The notes beneath the pieces are model-generated. The model did no database searches and was not told where the DNA came from. It saw nothing but the letters and a program-made list of their open reading frames with translations. 64,000 nt of DNA from Halomicrobium katesii DSM 19301. GTDB taxonomy: Archaea > Halobacteriota > Halobacteria > Halobacteriales > Haloarculaceae. Positions 46,249-53,809 of the stretch are shown in pieces. The translations under genes were made by a program, and so were the position numbers. The stretch covers positions 1,634,327-1,698,326 of the forward strand of contig NZ_KB905378.1 in the NCBI RefSeq assembly GCF_000379085.1. The letters run 5' to 3'. Every line of letters starts with the position of its first letter. The stretch's first letter is position 1.

Positions 46249-46452
46249 TGAAGTAGCACGAAAGCCATGATAGCAAATTCGTCCGGGGTACATCAAAGCC
46301 CCGTCCGACAGCGCACGCACCGATCGAGAACCAGTTTCACTTCCACCGGCAGAATCACGGATTTCCGGGGGACGGGTCGGCGAACTGTTCACTTTCACTT
46401 TCACCACGCGGATAAGACTCGCTCCTTTTACCATCCCCTCTGTCGGTTCCGA

Positions 46453-46716
46453 ATGGGTATGTTGGAAAAGAAGACCGTCCGCATAGAGTGCCGTAGCGAT
46501 CGGTGGCGATTCGTGTGTCCCCGCGGCCACCGCTCCTGGGAGCCGACCAACCACCACTTCTGGTGTGCCTCCTGCGCGCGTACTGACGGCGTCGACGGGT
46601 CGTTTAACGAACTGCGCGACCGGAAGACCGGCGAGCTGCACGAGCGCGAACGCGTCCGGCTGGTGACGCCGACCGGACCGTACGATCGCGATCTCGACGG
46701 AGGGACCGAGCGATGA
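46453..46716 (+). CDS. Zinc-finger mini-protein 1 of the integration module
   Basis: 87 residues. RWRFVCPRGHRSWEPTNHHF then WCASCAR is a C-x-x-x-H...C-x-x-C finger. The remainder is charged (ELRDRKTGELHERERVRLV). ATG 46453 and 46459 are both possible; TTTTACC about 25 nt upstream favours 46453. It overlaps the next gene (ATGA). In SNJ2, small proteins encoded just before the integrase help recombination; the same role is inferred here. Confidence 0.65.
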   Translation: MGMLEKKTVRIECRSDRWRFVCPRGHRSWEPTNHHFWCASCARTDGVDGSFNELRDRKTGELHERERVRLVTPTGPYDRDLDGGTER

Positions 46717-46925
46717 CGCGCGAGACCGACCGCCACGAGTCGCCCTGGTACTGTCCGGAATGCGCGATCTGGGTAGGCTGGAAACTCGATACCTGCAGCG
46801 AGGGCCACGATCGCCCGCGCCTGCCGCTCCGGTACGTCGACGTGGAGTACGACGACGCCTGGAGAGTGGAGCGACGGGACCGGCTCCGTGGGAAGGTTCA
46901 CTCGCTTTGGGGGTTCCTGCGATGA
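46713..46925 (+). CDS. Zinc-finger mini-protein 2 of the integration module
   Basis: 70 residues. WYCPECAIWVGWKLDTCSEG gives a CPEC pair and a later C...H, likely one zinc site; the tail is basic (RVERRDRLRGKVHSLWGFLR). It overlaps both neighbours (ATGA at each end), so it is translated as part of the chain that leads to the integrase. Confidence 0.6.
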   Translation: MTRETDRHESPWYCPECAIWVGWKLDTCSEGHDRPRLPLRYVDVEYDDAWRVERRDRLRGKVHSLWGFLR

Positions 46926-47080
46926 ACGGGACTGTGTGGACCTGTCGAAGCTGTACCGGTGGATTCCCTCAGCCCGTGTTAGTCAACGGTGCCTACCGGT
47001 GCCCGTGGTGTTCCGAAGTGATCGCAAAGTGGGCCGGCGACTATCAGAAACACGCTGTCGAGCAGGTGATCGACAAATGA
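46922..47080 (+). CDS. Zinc-ribbon mini-protein 3 of the integration module
   Basis: 52 residues. TVWTCRSCTGGFPQPVLVNG then YRCPWCSEVIAKW is a clean CxxC...CxxC zinc ribbon; the end (YQKHAVEQVIDK) is helical. ATG overlaps the preceding stop (ATGA), and its own stop overlaps the next ATG. Probable DNA- or protein-binding accessory factor. Confidence 0.65.
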   Translation: MNGTVWTCRSCTGGFPQPVLVNGAYRCPWCSEVIAKWAGDYQKHAVEQVIDK

Positions 47081-47190
47081 CTCGGCTCGCCGAAGTCGAG
47101 ACCTGTCGGGAAGACGACTGCCAGCGCGACGTGTATCCCGGCTGGTCCCGCTGCTTGGGCTGTGGGCGAAAACACCGGAGGGCTGCGTAA
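47077..47190 (+). CDS. Cys-rich mini-protein 4 of the integration module
   Basis: 37 residues: MTRLAEVETCREDDCQRDV, then PGWSRCLGCGRKHRR. Four cysteines in C-x4-C and C-x2-C spacing could bind one zinc. The stop TAA shares a base with the integrase ATG (TAATG). The coupling on both sides supports translation. Confidence 0.6.
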   Translation: MTRLAEVETCREDDCQRDVYPGWSRCLGCGRKHRRAA

Positions 47191-48362
47191 TGAGCGACGA
47201 CAGCGACGACGTTCGCGACGTGCTCGAAGAGATCCGCGAGGCTGTCGACGACGAAGCCGACCTGGAGCCGACCCCGCCGCGCGAGGCCTTCGACCTCTGG
47301 ATTCAGCAACTCGACCGTGCCGAGTCAACGATCGAGTCCTATCAGTATCGAGTACAGCCGTTTCTGGAGTTCTGCGATGCGAACGATATCGAAACACTCG
47401 ATCAGTTGACCACGCGGACTGTCAAAGAGTTCGAGGCAGAACGTCGTGGAGACCTCCAGAAGCAGACGCTAAACAATCAGTTCGGGACGGTTCGCCAGTT
47501 CCTGAAGTACTGCCGTGATCTGGAAGCGGTCACCGAAGACGTGGTTCGGGCGATCAACGTGCCCGAGCTGACGAAGGAAGACCGCGTCAACACGGAGAAG
47601 CTCATCTCCGAGCGTGCGAAGCCGACCCTCCAGAATCTCGAAAAGTACCGCTATGCGTCCCGTGATCATGTTCTCTTCCTGCTACTGTGGCGGACAGCCG
47701 CCCGCATCGGAACGTTGCACTCGCTGGACCTGAAGGATGTCTACGTCGACGAGGAAGACCGCGAGCGGCTACGGGTCGAACTCGCTGAAAGCGGCCACTC
47801 ACCGAACGCCGTCGAGCAGATCCTCGACGAAGCCGAACTGCCGTTCATCTTCCCACGGAACCGGTCGGATTCGGGAACGAACCTGAAAAACCGCGACGGC
47901 GGGGAGCGCGTGATCAACATCGCCGGCTGGGTCGCGGAGGTCGTCGAGGATTACATCGACGTGAACCGCTTCGAAGTGACCGACGACGAGGGTCGCAAAC
48001 CCCTTTTCACGACGCGGAAGGGGTCGGGCAGGCTGGCCCGCTCGACGATGCGGAACTGGATCTACATCCTGACCCAGCCGTGTGAGTTCGGCGGTGAGTG
48101 TCCCCACAACCGTGATCCCGAGACCTGTGAAGCCCGCGAACACGGCCACGGCTCGAAGTGTCCCAGTTCACGAAGCCCGCACAAGATCAGAACCGGCTCG
48201 ATCACTTGGCACCGGGATAACGGCTGGCCGGTCGCGGACCTGGCGGACAAGGCCGACACCGGTGAGGATCTGATCAAAGGCGTCTACGATCAGCCTGAAG
48301 CACTGGTTCGCGGTGCGGCTCGACGGCACCATCTCGACAAACTCGACGATTCTGACGAGTGA
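47190..48362 (+). CDS. int: Tyrosine recombinase/integrase (SNJ2-type)
   Basis: 390 residues. A SAM-like core-binding domain (residues 30-115, STIESYQYRVQPFLEFC) is followed by the catalytic domain. Arg172 is in TAARIGTLHSLDL, His331 and Arg334 in SPHKIRTGS, His341 is the second His, and Tyr366 in GVYDQPEALVRG is the nucleophile. A cysteine cluster (CEFGGECPHNRDPETC) before HKIR is typical of haloarchaeal integrases of this class. It recombines the 16-bp att core in tRNA-Pro; attR begins 82 bp after its stop. Start ATG 47190 overlaps the preceding mini-gene. Confidence 0.92.
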   Translation: MSDDSDDVRDVLEEIREAVDDEADLEPTPPREAFDLWIQQLDRAESTIESYQYRVQPFLEFCDANDIETLDQLTTRTVKEFEAERRGDLQKQTLNNQFGTVRQFLKYCRDLEAVTEDVVRAINVPELTKEDRVNTEKLISERAKPTLQNLEKYRYASRDHVLFLLLWRTAARIGTLHSLDLKDVYVDEEDRERLRVELAESGHSPNAVEQILDEAELPFIFPRNRSDSGTNLKNRDGGERVINIAGWVAEVVEDYIDVNRFEVTDDEGRKPLFTTRKGSGRLARSTMRNWIYILTQPCEFGGECPHNRDPETCEAREHGHGSKCPSSRSPHKIRTGSITWHRDNGWPVADLADKADTGEDLIKGVYDQPEALVRGAARRHHLDKLDDSDE

Positions 48363-48444
48363 GACACATCACTATGTATTCAATTAGTCCATCAAACCGA
48401 CAGACGACTTTCGGTAGAGTAATGTCAGCTAACCGGCTATCCAC

Positions 48445-48460
48445 CTCGGCGGTCCCACTC
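48445..48460 (+). repeat. attR, copy of the 16-bp tRNA-Pro core
   Basis: CTCGGCGGTCCCACTC is identical to 32226-32241. No tRNA 5' part precedes it, so it is the distal att site. It also serves as the left edge of the decayed second element. Confidence 0.9.
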
Positions 48461-48566
48461 TTTTCCGTGTTGTATCGAAATTAACGGCAGTTCTGGGCTT
48501 CTGCGCCCAAATTACTGCGCTACAGAAATGTTCTAAAGTCACCTCTTTAAGTCGGCGGTGGTCGGC

Positions 48567-48686
48567 GTGAGTTCCGACAGTTTCGACCCGCTTGAGGATC
48601 CGCTGGTGTGCGATTACTGCGGATTCATCATCGAGGAAGTCGGGCAAGAGTGCCCGGCCCTGCCGAACGGGAGGTGTCGGCCGTGA
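48567..48686 (+). CDS. 39-residue zinc-finger mini-protein, start of the second element
   Basis: MSSDSFDPLEDPLVCDYCGF then EECPALPNGRC-type cysteines (QECPALPNGRCRP) suggest one zinc site. GTG 48567 lies about 22 nt after a CTTTAAG box, the same spacing as the first gene of the intact provirus. It overlaps the next start (GTGA). Confidence 0.55.
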   Translation: MSSDSFDPLEDPLVCDYCGFIIEEVGQECPALPNGRCRP

Positions 48687-49221
48687 GCGACGACGAGCCC
48701 GCACGGAGTCCTTCGAGGCGGGCGACGACGACAGAGGGTCGGACGCCGACACAGCGGCGACGTGGAAGCTCGCGCTGTACGGGGCGACGAACCGGCGGTT
48801 CTGGTCCTGATCGGAAGCGATCACCGAGGGGATCGACCCGAACGACCACACGCAGGACCCCGACGTTCGCGAAGCCGTCCGGTGGTGTTCGCTCGACTCC
48901 GTACAGGCTGCGAGTGAGCGCGAGAGACGCGACGACCTCGCGCGTCGGCAGTGGGACGACCTCGACGATCTCGACGCCGCCGTTGAGCGGACGATCTCCG
49001 ACGTGGAACAGCCGCAGGTGCGTTCAACGCTGCCCGAGGAAGCTGAGTTCCGCTGTGTCGTCGACTACATCGGTGCATATGCGTACCGGGACCTCCCCAG
49101 CGACGAACTGGGAGACGGTCAGCAAGACCTCGAAGTCGTCGAAGACTGCGCCGACGACGGTGACGACGTGCCGATAGTAGATCGGGAAAAATACCTGCCG
49201 ATTGTCGACGTGTGGGGCTAA
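48683..49221 (+). pseudogene. Decayed gene(s) of the second element
   Basis: A GTG at 48683 opens MSDDEPAR, after which the natural acidic reading (ESFEAGDDDRGSDADTAATW) lies in another frame and stops at 48808-48810. Beyond the stop the same frame is open to 49221 (EAITEGIDPNDHTQDPDVRE, EFRCVVDYIGAYAYRDLP) and ends PIVDVWG. One frameshift and one stop therefore separate pieces that look like one or two former early genes. No family recognised. Confidence 0.45.
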
Positions 49222-49514
49222 TTCCTCATTTATAAGATGTGAATACAAATCACCTCAATTCAACTGAAGTTGGTGGTTTAGATAGACATGTTAGCTGTAG
49301 GTCCAGATTGAAAGTGCTATCCAATAGTGATCATAGATTGATCTAGCAGTCTGATGATGGGATATTTGATCTGGGATTTCATAGTGTATTGAACACATAA
49401 CACCCCTTTGTGTCAGGTGTATATTCGACAGAGGGTGTTGGATTGAGGGGCTGGAAATTTCACTTTCACTCCGGTGCCACCGAGTATATAAGCTATACTC
49501 TCCAATTGCATTGT
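49222..49514. other. AT-rich gap with promoter
   Basis: No gene seen. The AT-rich stretch (49222-49400) has foreign composition. GTATATAAGC (about 49484-49493) is a strong TATA box about 26 nt before ATG 49515. Confidence 0.5.
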
Positions 49515-50389
49515 ATGTCGCGCTTCAAACTAAAACCGTATGAGATCCGACTTCGAAAGAGTGGAAATACTACCGACTATCTGGACCTGACATCTCTCGT
49601 TGAAAGTGGGGCTGCCTTTGAGGAAGCTTTCTTTGTAGATAGCCATAGCTCACCACTCCACCTGACCGAACTGTTCGAGCAATACGCTACACACTGGTAC
49701 AACAACCCCGTTAATGACCAAGGCCGGCAACGTACACTTTCGGTAGACGACGATCCCGAGAATGGTGGTGGATATTTCCGACCAACCCAAGGAAGCGCTG
49801 GCGGAACACTAGAAGGTGTATTGAAATATGGCGTCTATGGAACCTCTGCAGATCACCTTGATACGGACACAGGTAATCGCGAAGAAGATGCAAGAAGGGC
49901 AGAAGAGGCTGCAGAAACTCCGATTCCGTTCCTTCTGCATGTCCCAGACAATGACCCTCGAAGAGCTGTGATAGTGTTAGAGGCCGTCGGCACTGCAGGA
50001 ATCAAATCCCTGCTGGCACAAGAATTCGAGACCCTACTACCGGATGGCTTGATGCTGGAATTTGAGCCCGTCAAAGATGAGGCGATCTATAGCCGAATAA
50101 GACACGCAGATGAGGTCACTCGGGCTCGTCTCCGGAAAAGCGGCAGACTCAACGAACGAAATGACCGCTTCACATCGATCTTCGGGGACTCACTCTGCAA
50201 GCAGTCTAGCATATATGAGCCCTTCGAAGGGGGTTCAATTGATGTGGATGTCGGTGAACTCGAAGACTGGATTGAAAATGCGGATGATGACGAAAATCCC
50301 TTCGATATAGGGGGTGAAGTGTTCGATCAGGTACGCTTGACAATCAAAGAGGCAGGTTCAGAAAGCACTCTGTTGCTTAAAGAGGGTGA

Positions 50390-50784
50390 GAGGGTGTCAT
50401 AGAACGGTTCTCATGGTTTCGTTGACTTCCTCAAAACGCTGTACACTTGGTGCACGCCATTTTTAGTGGGTTATAGATATGGGCAAAGAGAAATTCGGCG
50501 TTGCTGTTGACGAAGAGATCGTACAAGAAGTGGACGAATTAGTTGCTGAGTGTGACGATCTCGGAGCCAGCCGCTCCGAGATCGTCGAGGCCATCCTCAC
50601 AGCGTTCGTTCAATCCGAGTCAAATCACGCTGAACGAGTGAGAGAAATCATAATTCGGAAACGAAAAGGGATACTCTAAACATTTCAATGCACCGTGCAC
50701 CAAGTGCACGGCTTTCTAAGCTAGTAACGCTCTATAATAATCACAATCTCGACCATAGTGTGTGAAGACTTCTATGACACCCTC
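50390..50784 (+). mobile_element. 395-bp inverted-repeat element carrying an RHH-like gene
   Basis: Terminal repeats GAGGGTGTCATAGAA (50390-50404) and TTCTATGACACCCTC (50770-50784) match perfectly over 15 bp. TAAAGAGGGTGA flanks it at 50378-50389 and 50785-50796 as a 12-bp target duplication. Subterminal ACTTGGTGCACG (50445-50456) and its inverted copy CGTGCACCAAGT (50694-50705) bracket the only gene. There is no transposase, so it must be moved in trans. Size and long duplication recall ISH2-class haloarchaeal elements. Confidence 0.85.
50479..50679 (+). CDS. Ribbon-helix-helix-like (CopG-type) protein inside the 395-bp element
   Basis: 66 residues. KFGVAVDEEIVQEVDELVAE is the ribbon and first helix, and GASRSEIVEAILTAFVQS is the second helix with the conserved S/R-S-E-x-V-x-x-x-L pattern. 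The tail is basic (REIIIRKRKGIL). Such proteins bind DNA as dimers. The 12-bp inverted motifs that lie 23 bp before its start and 15 bp after its stop are natural binding-site candidates, so it may regulate itself or help transposition. Confidence 0.7.
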   Translation: MGKEKFGVAVDEEIVQEVDELVAECDDLGASRSEIVEAILTAFVQSESNHAERVREIIIRKRKGIL

Positions 50785-51115
50785 TAAAGAGGGTGAGGCA
50801 AAAATCATAGAGACGTTAGATGATATCGATACAGAAGGAGGCTACCCAGTGAACTCAGACGTATCTCGACGGGCTCGTACGTTTGTGAATCAGGAGATCC
50901 CATTCGCTAGTGGACTTGACAGTACCCCCGCATTATAATTAGAGTTACTCCTCGGTATCCTCTGAAACCCACCAACGACATTCGCCACCCCGTGTGGCGA
51001 AATCGGTCACAGATGGACGGCCGACAGTACAGGAGATCCGGTAGATGGACACCGCGAGAGATCGGCTGAACGATTCGCCGGAGCAACGCCGGTAGATGCT
51101 CGTCCTCGACAGGGT

Positions 51116-51691
51116 TCACTCCGATCGTTCGACGCATCGAAGCTGTGCCCTACAGCAGTCCGAGCGGTAGCGGTCGTACTCGCGGACGGACGGGCAGTCA
51201 CGGTAGCGGCGGGCGACGACGGTGCCACAGGTTCGACACTCGAAGGTCCAGCGCGCGTCGGCGAACGTTCGGCAGTGGACCTCGGTGTCGAGTGTCTCGG
51301 CGCGCCGCCGGAACGCCGCGCCGTGGCCGGTCGTGGCGCAGTGTTGGTACTGTTCGACGTGGATCAGCTCGTGGCGCAGCGTCGACGCCCACTCCGCCTG
51401 CGAGAACTCGCGGAACGCGTCCCAGGTCAGCGACAGCGTACACGGGAGCGGCCTGCCGTCGGCATCGGGGACGGCGTCCCAGTCCAGGGGGTCGCCGACG
51501 GTGGCGTTGTCGATCTGGGGGTGTCTGACCGCGGCGGCGCGGCGGCGGGCCCGCGTCGAGACCGTCCACTCGACGAGGTCGAGGCGCACGTCCACCAGCC
51601 ACTCGCGACGGGCGTGCTTGCAGTAGGCACGGGACCACGCGATCAGGTCGTCGTGATCGTCGATCGCGTCGAACTCGACCGGCGCGTCCAT
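51116..51691 (-). CDS. SprT-like zinc metalloprotease
   Basis: 191 residues. The SprT/SPRTN active site is present: STLRHELIHVEQYQHC with HExxH-type HELIH, then TGHGAAFRRRAETL with the third ligand. A C-terminal zinc ribbon (FECRTCGTVVARRYRD then SDCCRAQLRC) follows. Relatives cleave DNA-protein crosslinks. The ATG at 51691 gives MDAPVEFDAID. A hairpin (TTCGCCAC/GTGGCGAA, near 50981-51000) about 115 bp beyond its stop may terminate it. Confidence 0.85.
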   Translation of the reverse strand: MDAPVEFDAIDDHDDLIAWSRAYCKHARREWLVDVRLDLVEWTVSTRARRRAAAVRHPQIDNATVGDPLDWDAVPDADGRPLPCTLSLTWDAFREFSQAEWASTLRHELIHVEQYQHCATTGHGAAFRRRAETLDTEVHCRTFADARWTFECRTCGTVVARRYRDCPSVREYDRYRSDCCRAQLRCVERSE

Positions 51692-51743
51692 CGGCGGACA
51701 GTGGCCGCCGAGGGCGCTTGAGGGATGCGGTCCGTCGTGGTCG

Positions 51744-52511
51744 TTACAGTCCGGTCGGGTGGTCGACGTAGGTCGTGGTCAGGCCCCACTCTTCGAGCAG
51801 CGCGGCGAGGGACCGGACGCCGACGGTCTCCGTGGCGTAGTGGCCGGCCAGTACGACCGTCAGCCCCGCTTCGCGGGCCTCGTGGTAGGCTTTCTGTTTG
51901 CCTTCGCCGGTCACGAGCGCGTCCACGCCAGCCGCGGCGGCTTCGCCGATCCAGTCGCTGCCGCTGCCGGTGACGATCGCGATGTCCTCGATCTCGTCGG
52001 GGCCGAAGTCGAGCACCTGCACGGGTCGGCCGGCGGTGTCGAGTTCGTCGGCCAGCGACGACCGGAGGTCCTCGACGGTGTAGCTGCTGGCTGCCCGTCC
52101 GCGCTGGCCGATGTACTCCGGGCCGACCTCGCCGAAGGGAGCCCGGTCGTCCAGTTCGAGCAGGTCTGCGAGTCCGGCGGCGTTGCCCAGCTCCGGATGG
52201 CCGTCGAGGGGGAGGTGGGAGACGTACAGCCCAATGTCGTGCTCGATCAGGGGGGCCATCCGACGGTAGTGGGTCCCGGTCAGTCGCTCCATTCCGCCCC
52301 AGACGATGCCGTGGTGTGTGACCAGGAGATCGGCCCCGACGTCGGCGGCCGCCTCGACGGTCGCCTCGGCGGCGTCGACGGCGACGGCGACGTGCTCGAT
52401 CTCGGTCGAGCGGGTCTCGACCTGAAGTCCGTTCGGGCTCGCGTCCAGGTCGGCGTAGGTCGCCGTGTCGAGTCGCTCGTCCAGTCGGTCCGTGAGTGTC
52501 TGCAGTTCCAT
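51744..52511 (-). CDS. Nif3-like dinuclear metal-binding protein (YbgI/NIF3 family)
   Basis: 255 residues. Metal-ligand motifs are VTHHGIVWGGME (His-His), YVSHLPLDGHPELGNA and, near the end, AGHYATETVGVRSLAALLEE (H and E). Family members have been labelled GTP cyclohydrolase I type 2, but the true reaction is uncertain. ATG 52511 gives MELQTLTDRLDERLDT, a good match to the usual start; an upstream in-frame start would add 39 unlikely residues. Confidence 0.85.
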   Translation of the reverse strand: MELQTLTDRLDERLDTATYADLDASPNGLQVETRSTEIEHVAVAVDAAEATVEAAADVGADLLVTHHGIVWGGMERLTGTHYRRMAPLIEHDIGLYVSHLPLDGHPELGNAAGLADLLELDDRAPFGEVGPEYIGQRGRAASSYTVEDLRSSLADELDTAGRPVQVLDFGPDEIEDIAIVTGSGSDWIGEAAAAGVDALVTGEGKQKAYHEAREAGLTVVLAGHYATETVGVRSLAALLEEWGLTTTYVDHPTGL

Positions 52512-52626
52512 GGCCGGCCCTTCGACGGCCCCGTCCGTATGCCTTCGGGGAGTCGGCTGGGCGGTGTTCAGATAAGAGAGAGTAGCGTCATTCAGGCACC
52601 GAAAGCCCTCGCGTCGCTCAGTAGCC

Positions 52627-52690
52627 ATTGAAAGTCAATGCACACTCGATCGCACGACAGCAGTGCGATCAGTGTGTAAATCATTTCAAT
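52627..52690. repeat. 64-bp palindromic element
   Basis: The outer arms ATTGAAA and TTTCAAT enclose CACACT-C-GATCGCAC (52641-52655) and GTGCGATCAGTGTG (52663-52676), which pair over 14 bp with one bulge. It lies between two - strand genes, after the 3' end of the SHOCT-protein gene, and may act as terminator or repeat element. Confidence 0.6.
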
Positions 52691-52779
52691 TGTCACTATA
52701 GCGGGCCGAGGGCTCTCGGTGTCTACAACTCAGAAAATGTAGCGGCTTCTCTGAACACTACCAACGACTGGGGTTGGGG

Positions 52780-53211
52780 CTACTCCAGTTCCCGCTCGCG
52801 CTCCTGGCTGGCCCGCTCGCGGTACTCTTCGACGTCTTCGAGCGTCTCGGTCTCCAGCAGTCGGTCGAGCTTGCGCTCGAACTGCTCGTCGGTGAGTTCG
52901 CCTTCGGCGTAGCGACGGCGCAGCGCCTCCAGTGGGGTCTCGTTCGGACTGTCGGCTTCCCGCTCCGATTCGTCTCTCGTCGTCTCGCCAGATTCAGTGC
53001 CGGTCACGTCGTCGGCCCACTCCTCTCGGTCTTCCTCGTCGCCGAACAGGGTCGCGGTCAGTGGAACGAACACGGCGTATCCGACGATCAGCGCCGGGAG
53101 CCACCACTCCTGTCCGGTGAACAGACCGACCATCCAGATGCCGGTCACCAGCATGGAGACGATCCCCGTGACGTTCTCGCGGGCGCGGTCGATCGGCGTC
53201 TCCTCGCTCAT
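52780..53211 (-). CDS. Membrane protein with C-terminal SHOCT domain
   Basis: 143 residues. Two transmembrane helices lie at residues 15-60 (GIVSMLVTGIWMVGLFTG and WWLPALIVGYAVFVPLTATL), followed by an acidic linker and a SHOCT motif (PLEALRRRYAEGELTDEQFE), then a charged coil. SHOCT domains often mediate oligomerisation. The ATG at 53211 begins MSEETPIDRARENVTG. The function is unknown. It stands downstream of the acyltransferase gene, 43 bp apart, perhaps in one transcript. Confidence 0.75.
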   Translation of the reverse strand: MSEETPIDRARENVTGIVSMLVTGIWMVGLFTGQEWWLPALIVGYAVFVPLTATLFGDEEDREEWADDVTGTESGETTRDESEREADSPNETPLEALRRRYAEGELTDEQFERKLDRLLETETLEDVEEYRERASQERERELE

Positions 53212-53254
53212 TGATCGTGGTTCTCGGGAGACGGTTATAATGGTGGCGAGAGCG

Positions 53255-53755
53255 TCACTCGTCGTTGGACAGGGGTTCGATCGGGACCCCGCCGACGCGC
53301 TCGCCCGGTGCCACGTCGCGGTTGACGAACGAGTGGGCGGCGACCGTCGCACCGTCGCCGATCGTCACGCCCGGCCGCGTCGAGGAGCCGTGTCCCAGGG
53401 TCACGTCGTCGCCGATCTCGACGGGGCCGACGTGCCACTCGTCGGTGTACCCCTCGTGGGTGAGCAGCTTCGTCCCCCAGCCGATCAGCGACCTCTCGCC
53501 GATCGTGATCTTCTCCGGGAAGAACGGGTCGACGACGACGGCCGGCGCGAGCACGGAGCCCGACCCGATCTCGACGCCGAAGGCCCGATAGACCGGGTTC
53601 TTGGCGATCGGTGGCAGGTGTTTACACAGTTCGAAGACGTAGTAGGTCAGGCCGAATCGGATCGGATTCCGTATCTGGTACCAGCCGGCGGCCGGTACGT
53701 CGCGGCGTTCGACGCTGTCGTCGACGGTCGACCGCTTCGCTTCGCGTCCGTCCAT
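53255..53755 (-). CDS. Left-handed beta-helix acyltransferase
   Basis: 166 residues. Hexapeptide repeats are visible (VEIGSGSVLAPAVVV, ITIGERSLIGWGT, VEIGDDVTLGHGSSTRPGV, TIGDGATVAAHSFVNRDV), with a catalytic-type His in LLTHEGYTDEW. The N-terminal 60 residues contain a hydrophobic patch (FGLTYYVFELCKHLP) that may contact the membrane. It probably transfers an acetyl or acyl group to a sugar or lipid; being next to crtI could mean a carotenoid or lipid link, which is only a guess. Confidence 0.75.
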   Translation of the reverse strand: MDGREAKRSTVDDSVERRDVPAAGWYQIRNPIRFGLTYYVFELCKHLPPIAKNPVYRAFGVEIGSGSVLAPAVVVDPFFPEKITIGERSLIGWGTKLLTHEGYTDEWHVGPVEIGDDVTLGHGSSTRPGVTIGDGATVAAHSFVNRDVAPGERVGGVPIEPLSNDE

Positions 53756-53809
53756 GCCTGCCGTAGGCGCGCCGCCGACAAGTCGGTTCCTCCGACGACG
53801 CCGGCAGCG

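Larger units (their letters stand above)
32226..48460 (+). mobile_element. Integrated SNJ2-like pleolipovirus-type provirus in tRNA-Pro
   Basis: About 16.2 kb between two 16-bp att copies, with a tyrosine integrase beside attR. The content is an early + strand operon, a replication-protein candidate, a - strand block with spike-like protein, small membrane proteins and a P-loop NTPase, then a repressor and mini-proteins before the integrase. Size and gene types fit temperate pleolipoviruses such as SNJ2; this is inference from layout, since no database comparison was done. Cargo of lower GC (36-37.4 kb and 44.7-46.1 kb) interrupts the viral core. Confidence 0.8.
48461..50938 (+). mobile_element. 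Remnant of a second, related element integrated in tandem
   Basis: The first 100 bases align with the leader after attL, including the hairpin (48494-48509), the TTTAAG box and a GTG-started cysteine-rich mini-gene. The genes that follow are broken or unrelated, GC drops, and no second integrase or right-hand att copy was found. The right border is unknown and set here at the last foreign gene. Confidence 0.55.
49515..50938 (+). pseudogene. Gene of unknown function split by a 395-bp insertion
   Basis: From ATG 49515 the frame reads 295 residues (MSRFKLKPYEIRLRKSGNTT; PIPFLLHVPDNDPRRAVIVL; IYSRIRHADEVTRARLRKSG) and stops at 50402, twelve bases into an inserted element. The original end is found after the insert: LKEGE continues as AKIIETLDDIDTEGGYPVNS and ends STPAL at 50936-50938. 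Excising 50390-50784 plus one 12-bp duplicate gives one open frame of about 338 residues. Product not recognised; the composition and neighbours suggest a mobile-element cargo or defence gene, which is a guess. The short form could still be translated. Confidence 0.7.

Noticed and set aside
50907-51137. 76-codon - strand frame after the split gene
   Set aside because: It overlaps the SprT gene end in another frame and has no promoter or motif.
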